Made by a program: the position numbers and the translations under genes
In this document: positions 47,112 to 54,606 of the stretch, in pieces
Position numbering within the stretch: the stretch's first letter is position 1
Layout: the number at the start of each line of letters is the position of its first letter
Assembly (NCBI RefSeq): GCF_001580915.1
Contig: NZ_LHZQ01000214.1
Coordinates: 1 to 64,000, forward strand
Direction of reading: 5' to 3'
From: Acetobacter tropicalis
GTDB taxonomy: Bacteria; Pseudomonadota; Alphaproteobacteria; Acetobacterales; Acetobacteraceae
DNA: 64,000 nucleotides
Notes under the pieces: generated by a model
The model's database searches: none
Seen by the model: only the letters and a program-made list of their open reading frames with translations
What the model was told of the DNA's origin: nothing

Positions 47112-48329
47112 TTACGCTTGCTCTGCTGACTTGCCGGAAAACAGCCGGAACAGAGGGCCTGTAAGAGAGGTGGAAATAACTGCCAGCACCATCAGAGCAG
47201 CAAAGGCGAACTCCGAGATCATACCTTGCGCGTGAAGAATGGTCGCAGCCACAATTTCCATTAGCCCTTTACATTGCAACAACGCCCCTACACTCAGCCT
47301 CTGGCGCGATGTCAGCCCCGCCGCCGGAGGGAAAAGATAGACCGCGCCCATCTTGGTCACAATGGAAACTGCGACCAGCGCCAAAGACGCAACCAGAGAG
47401 GGCCATGTCAGGGCATCGCCATCAATTTTCAGGCCACTATGGCCAAAGAACATGGGAGCAAGCCAGATCAGGGCAAAGGTTCCCACTTCTTCCACCGGCA
47501 GGCGACGTACCCAGCTTGGCGGCATGATAGCTCCGGCAAAGTAAGCCCCGATCAGTTCATGCAAACCAAGCTGCATGCTGGCCCATGATCCGGCAGCCAA
47601 GTAGATGGGCACAGCCGCCCAGATCACAATAAGGGGCGGATGCCGGAAGTGGCGCGCAGCCCACCCTCCTGCTGATGCCAAGGCAACCAGCATGAGTACC
47701 GCCAGAAATTCCAGCCACGACCAGCTATGCAACGCGGACGGCCCTTTGGCTACAAACTGGAGAATAGCCAGCCCGATCCACAATGCGGCGTCATCAACCA
47801 CAGCCAGTTTCAGGGCCAGTTGGCCTACGGCACGATGCGTGGGTTCAAGCTCACGCACAATACCAATCAGCACCGGCAACGCGCTGACGGCAATACACAA
47901 CCCGAGGGAAATAGCGCCCAGCAGCGGCGAAACTTGCGGAGCTGCCCAACCGTGAAGAGGCAGAAAAAACTGATAGATCACCACAGATCCAATCAGAAAC
48001 GGTCCACCGAGCGCCACAGCGGCGCCACCCAGCAGCCGGCCAAGCGAAGGAGCGGGAATAGCATCCTCTCCCTCTCCATGATTGGGGTTCAGCCACATTT
48101 CCAACCCGGCGGTAAATGCGAGCACAAGCACGGCAACCCAGCCGATATCATCCCCATAGACAGAGGGAATGCCCCAGCTTTCTACCGGCACATGCCAGAC
48201 CGCCATCAGAATACCCAAAAGTATTGGCAGAACAACTATTGGTAATACTCTGCGTGTTACACGCCATAAAACCCACGGAAAGAGAACAAAAACACCAAAA
48301 TCCGCAAAAAGAGATATTATTTTTTCCAT
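47112..48329 (-). CDS. Cation:proton antiporter, CPA2 family
   Basis: The 405-residue protein has about 11-12 membrane segments (ISLFADFGVFVLFPWVLW; VVLPILLGILMAVW; WVAVLVLAFTAGLEMW; AISLGLCIAVSALPVLIGIV). KLAVVDDAALWIGLAILQF carries the Asp-Asp pair typical of Na+/H+ or K+/H+ exchangers. No TrkA-N domain follows, unlike KefB/C. It probably exchanges Na+ or K+ for protons, useful in acid-producing cells. Confidence 0.85.
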   Translation of the reverse strand: MEKIISLFADFGVFVLFPWVLWRVTRRVLPIVVLPILLGILMAVWHVPVESWGIPSVYGDDIGWVAVLVLAFTAGLEMWLNPNHGEGEDAIPAPSLGRLLGGAAVALGGPFLIGSVVIYQFFLPLHGWAAPQVSPLLGAISLGLCIAVSALPVLIGIVRELEPTHRAVGQLALKLAVVDDAALWIGLAILQFVAKGPSALHSWSWLEFLAVLMLVALASAGGWAARHFRHPPLIVIWAAVPIYLAAGSWASMQLGLHELIGAYFAGAIMPPSWVRRLPVEEVGTFALIWLAPMFFGHSGLKIDGDALTWPSLVASLALVAVSIVTKMGAVYLFPPAAGLTSRQRLSVGALLQCKGLMEIVAATILHAQGMISEFAFAALMVLAVISTSLTGPLFRLFSGKSAEQA

Positions 48330-48907
48330 TCTTGCCCTCCCTTTCGGATTAAAAAATATACATTTTCTTGCTTTTTATCATTATAAATTGATATTTCCAA
48401 CCAATACCATCCTATCCCTAAATTTCGTTGATTTTTACCTAGTGTGCATGTTGTATCATTGAGCTTCGCCGCGCCACTCCGTTTTGCGGTTTTTTTGCGT
48501 GTTATCTTTATAATTCACTGTATTAAAAGAGGAATTTCCGCATCCCTCGTGCTTTACCCACACAGCAAAGGGAGCGGAAAGAAGGGAAGATAATTTTTCT
48601 TTTAATCCTCAAAGCCACCCAAGACCGGAATGGATATATCACCGCCATCCACTCTTGCGCGATAAAGCGTCTCTCCACCCTTGCCCTCGGAGGATTTCCC
48701 TACCCCCTTCAGAACACGCCTTCGTCATTGTGCCCATCTGACACACACGAGGCTTGAGAAAGAAACCGGGTCATACAACTCCAGCGAAAAGCCTCCTGCA
48801 ATAATGAACAGGAGCACATAAAGCGCCATAGGCTAATGTGCGGCTGGATCAGAGAGTGCGCCTTCCCCCAAAAACCGCACTGCATGAAAAGGAAAGACGC
48901 GCGGGAG
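48330..48907. other. A+T-rich intergenic region between antiporter and nuclease genes
   Basis: The 578 bases hold the antiporter promoter and the 3' end of the nuclease transcript. A short CCG/CGG hairpin with seven T residues lies near 48479-48497. I see no convincing gene. Confidence 0.4.
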
Positions 48908-50194
48908 CTACCCCCTCACACGGGCTGACGCAAAATTCTCCAAACGCCGGACAAAGCTCTGTAATTCATCATGGTGCAGCAGAAATATCTTGTTTGTTTT
49001 CGCCAGTTGCTGCGCGGGAATGGTGTAAGGCGCATTTGAAACAACGGCTGCAAAACGGCCTGCATAATGATGCTTGGCTGCCGCCACCTGTTGCACAGCA
49101 TCATTCCCCACGGCTTTGGAATAAAGTTTGCACTGCAAGACCAGGCGCAGGCCTTTTTTTGATGCGACAATATCCGCCCCCTGATCCCCACATTCTGAGG
49201 TAACAATTGCCTCCCACCCTGATTTTCTAAGAAGCTTTGCACAGTACCGTTCATAATCAAACGGATCCATGTCAGGGGAATAAATATCAGGATTACTGCT
49301 TTTAACCGGAACAGCGCGGGGTTCTGTAAAAGCAACCTGATCTAGATATGTCAGCAATAGAGGCGTGGCTTTTTCAAAATATTTTTCATACCCAGCCTTT
49401 GCGAAGCAGGCATACACCTCCCGCTTCATGAAGTCGGATTTTTCCTTGTTCCATTTATCATAAATAGTGGTGCCATAGGCATTCTGAAAGACTAATTGCT
49501 TCCGCCGGATTTGAAGACGATCAGCCAAACTATCAATCAGCCGCTTGCCAGTTTGCAGCGCCTTTCGGAACGCTCTCCGCCGACGATATGCTCCGCCAAT
49601 TTTAAGCAGAACATACAACCCGGCACCCCACTCAACAAATTTTACAAGCCCATTCTGCCATCCCATCCGTTCAGACAGGATGTGTATTTTTTCCCGAAAA
49701 GTATGAATGGTATTTTTAAAAATATCTGTTTCTGGCAAAGCACTCGCCAAGCCGGGAACAAACGCGTCATTCTGTTCCTTGTGAACCGGACGGGACGCAG
49801 ATGACTTCTGATTACTGCCATGGTGGTCTACCCGGAAAGACTCAACAGTTTGAACAAAATCCTGCTCGGCAGATGATGTATCACCACGAGACGTGACGGC
49901 GCGCCGGACAAAATACAAAGGGGGCAAGCCGGGTGTTGGGGGTGTTTTGCGCAGAAGCAGCACGTCCCCATTTTCAGCTATTTCATCCCACTGTCCGGCA
50001 TCATTTATAACGTGGCAATCATAGAGTTTCTCAAATTTTGTGAGATCATGACCATGCTGCATCGCCTCATTGGCATCACGCGTGGCAGCAGGAGCCGCAC
50101 AGGCAACTGTAGGGGCCGTTAACCGATAAACCGTTTCCGCTTGCGCCGGGCTTACCACAAGCGCGGCAACGCTGACGATATACCGGATCTTCAC
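48908..50194 (-). CDS. Membrane-anchored Mrr-type restriction endonuclease domain protein
   Basis: The GTG at 50194 starts a signal peptide (KIRYIVSVAALVVSPAQAE), then a probable periplasmic domain (21-182), a transmembrane segment (about 183-203) ending in RRRRAFRK, which predicts a cytoplasmic C-terminus, and a Mrr_cat nuclease domain (about 310-420). The PD-(D/E)XK-like residues are Asp341 in GDQGADIVAS and Gln354-Cys-Lys356 in LVLQCK, with FDYERYCAKLLRKSGW before them. Upstream ATG starts do not fit a signal peptide. It lies by the element's left end; a sensor-linked nuclease is inferred. Confidence 0.72.
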   Translation of the reverse strand: MKIRYIVSVAALVVSPAQAETVYRLTAPTVACAAPAATRDANEAMQHGHDLTKFEKLYDCHVINDAGQWDEIAENGDVLLLRKTPPTPGLPPLYFVRRAVTSRGDTSSAEQDFVQTVESFRVDHHGSNQKSSASRPVHKEQNDAFVPGLASALPETDIFKNTIHTFREKIHILSERMGWQNGLVKFVEWGAGLYVLLKIGGAYRRRRAFRKALQTGKRLIDSLADRLQIRRKQLVFQNAYGTTIYDKWNKEKSDFMKREVYACFAKAGYEKYFEKATPLLLTYLDQVAFTEPRAVPVKSSNPDIYSPDMDPFDYERYCAKLLRKSGWEAIVTSECGDQGADIVASKKGLRLVLQCKLYSKAVGNDAVQQVAAAKHHYAGRFAAVVSNAPYTIPAQQLAKTNKIFLLHHDELQSFVRRLENFASARVRG

Positions 50195-51122
50195 CTTGTT
50201 GCATCCCTTCAGTCTTGGAACCCGCAGTGCGGCACAACGGAGACGCAAAAAGGCGTTATCTCACAGGCTGCAACAGGATCGGGTAAATTCAATGTTCATT
50301 TTGGCTCAGATTACAGAAAAACTAAAGCCGCAAACCGCATAACATCTTGTAAAAACGGCTTTTCTTGGAAAAAGAGCCGCTCACTGGAGCACTTTCTTAA
50401 CTTTCCACTCTCCTCAGAAGCCGTTTTCCTGATGGAAGAGAAAGAGAATCGGAGAAACAGCGCTCCTCCTCACATTCACACCATGGCGTGGCGTGGCGTG
50501 GCGTGGCGTGGCGTGGCGTGGCGTGGCGTGGCGTGGCGTGGCGTGAAATATGCTGCCTTCACTATCGTCTTTTCCAAGCTTGGAGGCACTCAGTCACTAC
50601 CTGTTAGAAATCGGACAATAAAAAGCGAGACTGCTTCTCTTTCAATCTGCACATGTGACAAACACTTGGCAAAACGCCTGCTCCCCCATAGCAGCCTCAA
50701 CACCTGCACCTTTTCCCCGCTGAGGGCGCGCCACAAGAACCAGTCTGACCCCATAGCCCGTCCTCAAATCAGGGGGGGAGTGGGCACACCCAACCGGCTT
50801 GAAACAGGCCGCTTATTGCCACGACCTATTCGTGCAAAAGTGGGACTGACCAAACGGCATGTCAAAAAAAAAGTCTGGTCGCAGGGGGAAGCAAAGCCGC
50901 TACGGAACAATCTTCTTCCTCAGGTAAGGGCAATAATACCCTTGAGGGTGGCGCATCAGCCACCAGGAGAAAGTGAGAAGGAGCGGTACGCCGTCCACAC
51001 ATCATGAGGATAGCCAGCCGAAGAGGCGAAACACACTCTAACGCGCTGAAAAAAAGGGGCACGCCACCCGCCCAGAGAGCCGCAAATACAGCCTTACGTT
51101 TCTTATGCTTGAAAAGGAGGAT
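50195..51122. other. Noncoding stretch with tandem repeat before attL
   Basis: The 928 bases contain a pentanucleotide array (50485-50545) and low-complexity runs. A 288-codon frame (50141-51007) overlaps the nuclease start in antisense and looks non-coding. The promoter of the nuclease gene should lie at the left end. Confidence 0.5.
50485..50545. repeat. 12-copy GGCGT pentanucleotide tandem repeat
   Basis: Twelve exact GGCGT units plus one extra G are present, with no interruption. The array sits in noncoding sequence about 290 bases upstream of the nuclease gene start. Such arrays vary in copy number by slippage. Confidence 0.95.
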
Positions 51123-51185
51123 TGGCGGAGGGGAAGGGATTCGAACCCTCGATACAGTTTAACCCGTATAACGGTTTAGCAAACC
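51123..51185 (-). repeat. attL: displaced 3' half of tRNA-Ser
   Basis: This is a 63-base copy of the tRNA-Ser 3' half, from the CCA end to the anticodon arm. The 21 bases at 51165-51185 (beginning CGTATAACGG) are identical to 63042-63062, and the rest differs at several positions in the variable and T arms. It has no 5' half and so cannot be a functional tRNA. It marks the left boundary of the integrated element. Confidence 0.9.
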
Positions 51186-51232
51186 AATCGTTTATGTTGT
51201 TTTTCATATGGTTAGTTTTATAATCACGCCAA

Positions 51233-51250
51233 CGATGCAATCTCGATGCA
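51233..51250. repeat. Left pair of CGATGCA arm-type repeats
   Basis: CGATGCA occurs at 51233 and 51244, 11 bases apart. The same spacing and nearly the same intervening bases occur at 62892-62909. Such paired sites inside both ends suit the arm-binding domain of a lambda-type integrase. Confidence 0.65.
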
Positions 51251-51263
51251 CTTTGGATACGCT

Positions 51264-52436
51264 ATGAGCATTTACAAGCGAAACGATACCGGGATGTGGT
51301 TCGTTCAGGTCAGAAGGAAGGGGTTCCCTCCCCTTAATCGTTCATTTGCCAAGAAGTCAGATGCGACAATGTGGGAGCGGAATGTGCTGGCTGAGATAGA
51401 CGCCTGTAAAGCAAACCCGCACCGGGTTTTCGATTACACAAAATTTACAACCGTCGAGACTCCCAACTTCGAGGTGTTCGAAGTTGGCATGAACGCGGAA
51501 ATCGTCGAATTCGATGAACGCGGGAACGAAATCAGACGAGAAACAGAAGTCAGAAAAGACAGACCTTATCCTCTGTGGTCATGCGTTGACCGATACATTG
51601 AAGAGGAATTGCACAAATTCAAATCGCATAAATCAATGTTTGACCGACTCAATATGTGGAAAAACTCAGAGTTCGGGCAAGAGTCACTTTATGACATTTT
51701 GCCGGAAATGCTGTTCCGCTGGATGAAAAACAGAAAGAAAAAAGACGGCACCCCTGCTTCGGCATCTACTGTCCGAAACGATCTGTTTCAACTGTCATCA
51801 CTCTATGAAACAGCACGAAAACCTACCACGAAAGGCGGATGGAATATCACTGACCTGAAAAATCCAGTGAAGGATATTCTGTTGCCACCACCGCCAAATG
51901 CCAGACAACGGCGGTTAAACCGGACAGAAGAACATGACCTGTTCTCAGCGTTATCAGATAGCCCGCGCTCACACGAAATCATCCCTTTCGTTATCATTGC
52001 GCTTGCCACCGGCATGAGGAAATCAGAGATTCTGGAAACAACAGTCCGGGAAATTGTGGACGGACAACAAGGATACTCAATCCAGAAACAAGATACGAAA
52101 AACGGACATCCTCGCCTTATTCATCTGTCAGAAAATGCAACAGCTTCTGTTCTTCAGTTAATGCAAGGCAAACGACATGAAGACAGGCTTTTCTCTATGT
52201 CTGAATCGGACGTGTCTAACGAATGGACAAGAGCAAGAGAACGAGCAGGATGCAAAGATTTGCGGTTGCACGACATTCGACATGAAGCCATTTCCAGACT
52301 GGCAGATGTCGGGCTTTCCATTGGTGCCTTGGCGTCTATGTCAGGACATCGCACCGCTCAGACGTTGCTAAAATATGTCAACGCATCCGAAACCGATATA
52401 CGAGAAAAATTGTCTAAAATTTCAAAAAATCAGTAA
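51264..52436 (+). CDS. int: Tyrosine-type site-specific integrase
   Basis: The integrase catalyses recombination between the tRNA att site and the element. The start at 51264 (MSIYKRNDTGMWFVQVRRKG) is preferred to 51246, which would overlap the arm repeats. The 390-residue protein has an arm-binding N-terminus, a core-binding domain (about 120-200) and a catalytic domain with Arg in ATGMRKSEIL, HDIRH, and a C-terminal GHRTAQTLLKYVN containing the His and nucleophilic Tyr. It reads into the element from the left att site and ends at a strong terminator. Confidence 0.93.
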   Translation: MSIYKRNDTGMWFVQVRRKGFPPLNRSFAKKSDATMWERNVLAEIDACKANPHRVFDYTKFTTVETPNFEVFEVGMNAEIVEFDERGNEIRRETEVRKDRPYPLWSCVDRYIEEELHKFKSHKSMFDRLNMWKNSEFGQESLYDILPEMLFRWMKNRKKKDGTPASASTVRNDLFQLSSLYETARKPTTKGGWNITDLKNPVKDILLPPPPNARQRRLNRTEEHDLFSALSDSPRSHEIIPFVIIALATGMRKSEILETTVREIVDGQQGYSIQKQDTKNGHPRLIHLSENATASVLQLMQGKRHEDRLFSMSESDVSNEWTRARERAGCKDLRLHDIRHEAISRLADVGLSIGALASMSGHRTAQTLLKYVNASETDIREKLSKISKNQ

Positions 52437-52440
52437 ACGC

Positions 52441-52472
52441 AAAAAAGCCGGTAAAAATTACCGGCCTTTTTT
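52441..52472 (+). terminator. Rho-independent terminator after the integrase
   Basis: GCCGGTAA (52447-52454) pairs with TTACCGGC (52458-52465), flanked by A6 and a run of T, five bases after the stop. It can act in both directions. Confidence 0.92.
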
Positions 52473-52516
52473 ATTATTCCCATGATATAATGTTAACGAC
52501 CAAGAAAACAACATCA

Positions 52517-52584
52517 AGGAGACTCTGATGTTTTTATAATATCACAAGTCTCCTAAGTCAAGAAGTTCTTTGGCAAAGGAGACT
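52517..52584 (+). promoter_or_regulatory. Leader with alternative hairpins over the rep ribosome site
   Basis: AGGAGACT occurs at 52517-52524 and 52577-52584, and its exact complement AGTCTCCT lies midway at 52547-52554 with 22 bases on each side. The middle copy can pair with only one of the outer copies at a time. The left copy is the ribosome site of a three-codon ORF (ATG TTT TTA TAA, 52528-52539) and the right copy is the ribosome site of the replication gene. This layout is that of a translational attenuator. Confidence 0.65.
52528..52539 (+). CDS. Three-codon leader ORF (Met-Phe-Leu)
   Basis: An ATG follows AAGGAG by 7 bases and reads Met-Phe-Leu-stop. A ribosome here would cover the left arm of the hairpin and free the middle arm to mask the rep start. 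It is inferred from layout; expression is untested. Confidence 0.45.
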   Translation: MFL

Positions 52585-53925
52585 ATGAATTATGATATTT
52601 TAGAGAGTCACATATATAAAATCGACGTTTCAACTTACGACATTTTAGCCACTCTCATACCCTTCTATCGCTACAAGCTTTATCAGAAAATAGCAGAAAA
52701 CAGCCGATTAAACGATGATTGTAACCCTGAGATATGGGCTGATGCTGTCGTCAGAATGTTGCCAAGGCTACGCCGGGAGATTGTGGAATCGTTCGAACTC
52801 GTATCATATTCATACTTAAAATTATTAGAGATTCAACGAATCACAGGAGGCAGATTAACCAGAAAAGCAAACCGAGCACGCACAAATCTCAGGAAAGCCC
52901 TGGGCCTTTTAATTGATGAAGATAAGGTTCAACAGCGTTTTGATAACGACCGCCGGGATCATTATCGCAGATTAAAATTCAACGGTGTCAATGTTCTGGA
53001 TTCCCTCGAACGGAAACAAAAGCAGGCTTACGCACGCGATTGGGCTATATCTCAATGTCTGGACCAATCCGCCCGGCTCCTATGGTTGACGCCCTCGCAA
53101 GGTGATAGCGGTTATTTTATATCACTCACATTACCGCCACGGTTTCATAAAAGCACATTCGAGACTGCAAACAATGAAATCAACCGCAGATTAAACAGCA
53201 TAAAAAAGGATGCTGACCGGCAGGGCATCACATTGCTCGGCATCTATAAGGTTCACGGGCATAAAGATGAAACACAGCACCTTCATATAATTTACTATGT
53301 GAACAATCGAGATAGAGAACGTCTGAATCAGATATTTTTCAAATATTTTCAGAATGAAGAAGAAAGATACGAACAAAATTCGTCGATCAACCAAAGCATA
53401 TGGAACTTCGATGGATGTTTAAGATATCTCTTCAAAGACCACGGGGAACCAAATGTAAGAATTGGATTTATCGGATTAAGACGGGATATTAAAAAGGTCT
53501 GGCACTCGTTATATACAGGGGATTACGGCAATAAATCGCTGTCATATCTGTCAGATGATCGCATATGGATGTTCCGCAAACTTATTCGAAAAACTTCGAC
53601 TGACGATTATGTGAGTCATATTCCCGGTTACACCCTGTTTTGTATTCGTGGTTTTCGTGATTCACGAATTAACCAGCTTGCCGATAAGCAGACAGATATC
53701 AGCCGGACAGATTTTGCAGATGCATACGTGTATCTAATTGGAATGTGGGAATATCTGAACCCTGAAAAATCAGTATTCAAAGTCGAAAAACCACGGAAAA
53801 ACAGGAAGAAAAGAAGTTATGTTTGGGAATATGGTTATATTTATTTATATAGTAACCAAGATAGTAAGAATGCGGTCTTCTTCTGTTGGGAATGCATCAA
53901 AAGCAGAGGCCAACCCCCTCCATGA
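52585..53925 (+). CDS. HUH replication initiator (phage GPA-like)
   Basis: The 446-residue protein resembles bacteriophage replication gene A (GPA) endonucleases. Motif 1 is FISLTLPPRFHK (179-190), the metal site HUH is HLH at 232-234 in DETQHLHIIYY, and the nucleophile motif YxxK is YLFK at 281-284. Such proteins nick the double-strand origin and start rolling-circle replication. The start at 52585 (MNYDIL) has AAGGAG just upstream; a TTG at 52570 is less likely. It lies within an A+T-rich element and is preceded by an attenuator-like leader. A CCCCCTC/GAGGGGG hairpin overlaps its stop. Confidence 0.75.
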   Translation: MNYDILESHIYKIDVSTYDILATLIPFYRYKLYQKIAENSRLNDDCNPEIWADAVVRMLPRLRREIVESFELVSYSYLKLLEIQRITGGRLTRKANRARTNLRKALGLLIDEDKVQQRFDNDRRDHYRRLKFNGVNVLDSLERKQKQAYARDWAISQCLDQSARLLWLTPSQGDSGYFISLTLPPRFHKSTFETANNEINRRLNSIKKDADRQGITLLGIYKVHGHKDETQHLHIIYYVNNRDRERLNQIFFKYFQNEEERYEQNSSINQSIWNFDGCLRYLFKDHGEPNVRIGFIGLRRDIKKVWHSLYTGDYGNKSLSYLSDDRIWMFRKLIRKTSTDDYVSHIPGYTLFCIRGFRDSRINQLADKQTDISRTDFADAYVYLIGMWEYLNPEKSVFKVEKPRKNRKKRSYVWEYGYIYLYSNQDSKNAVFFCWECIKSRGQPPP

Positions 53926-53934
53926 CAGAGGGGG
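53914..53934 (+). terminator. Hairpin overlapping the rep stop codon
   Basis: CCCCCTC (53914-53920) pairs with GAGGGGG (53928-53934) over a 7-base loop that contains the stop codon. There is no T-run. A second hairpin with a GCCGG/CCGGC core lies at 54092-54111. Confidence 0.4.
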
Positions 53935-54153
53935 AAACAGCTTAATCAGTCACATGCAGACACATCATAGCGATAATTTCAGCAGATTGGCACAAAAATA
54001 ATCAAACATATGCGACAGGTGCGGAATCTTATGAAAATCAATGATAATGATTAAGCTGAAAAAATACAATCAAATCAGAATCATAAGGAAACCTGCCGGA
54101 AATCCGGCGGGATATCAGATATAATAATTCCAGTTGTTACAGGAGTTATTACA

Positions 54154-54606
54154 ATGACAAAAAATCCTATTAATAAAAATGATGATTTTGAAGAACCAAA
54201 ATTTGAAGTGACTGACGATGATTCCGATAGTCATTATAAGTCGATTTATAACGACGATGATGATGATGATGACGATAATAAGAGCGACATAAAAGATGAT
54301 GATAGAATTTCTGTATTCTCTCCAAACGTAAGAGATGAAATTAACAAATATCTCAACAAGCAGAAATCTTACTACACAAACTATTTCAGGGATAAAAACA
54401 TTACATATGAAGATTTAAAAAAAGAAATGTTAATGCGTTATTTCTACGACAACTACGTCGAAAAGAAAACGTTACAGGATAGATTTGAACAAATAGGAAG
54501 AACCATAGAATCATCAAAAGGTCTTATCAAGTTTATCGCAATAGCATCTCTTGTATCCGCCAACGCCATAGCATCCTTGAAAATATTAAGAATGAAAAAT
54601 CATTAA
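54154..54606 (+). CDS. Hypothetical acidic protein with C-terminal membrane helix
   Basis: The 150-residue product starts after ACAGGAGTTATTACA. The N-terminal third is very acidic, with an eight-residue Asp run (about 34-41). The middle is a charged helix (EINKYLNKQKSYYTNYF), and the C-terminus has a hydrophobic segment (about 122-143, GLIKFIAIASLVSANAIASL), suggesting a tail-anchored membrane protein. It is convergent with the relaxase, overlapping by four bases. No known family; possibly an accessory of conjugation or replication. Confidence 0.65.
   Translation: MTKNPINKNDDFEEPKFEVTDDDSDSHYKSIYNDDDDDDDDNKSDIKDDDRISVFSPNVRDEINKYLNKQKSYYTNYFRDKNITYEDLKKEMLMRYFYDNYVEKKTLQDRFEQIGRTIESSKGLIKFIAIASLVSANAIASLKILRMKNH

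Noticed and set aside
50485-50545. Possible CRISPR array
   Set aside because: The units are five bases with no spacers; it is a simple tandem repeat. No cas genes are present.
50141-51007. 288-codon plus-strand frame containing the GGCGT array
   Set aside because: It overlaps the nuclease start in antisense, its repeat-encoded Trp-Arg-Gly-Val-Ala run is a product of the array, and the rest resembles no protein.
51123-51185. A second tRNA-Ser gene
   Set aside because: Only the 3' half is present; the sequence beyond the anticodon arm is element DNA with no D arm or acceptor strand.
53819-54001. 60-codon frame overlapping the rep 3' end
   Set aside because: It overlaps the rep gene in another frame and shows no protein-like features or ribosome site.
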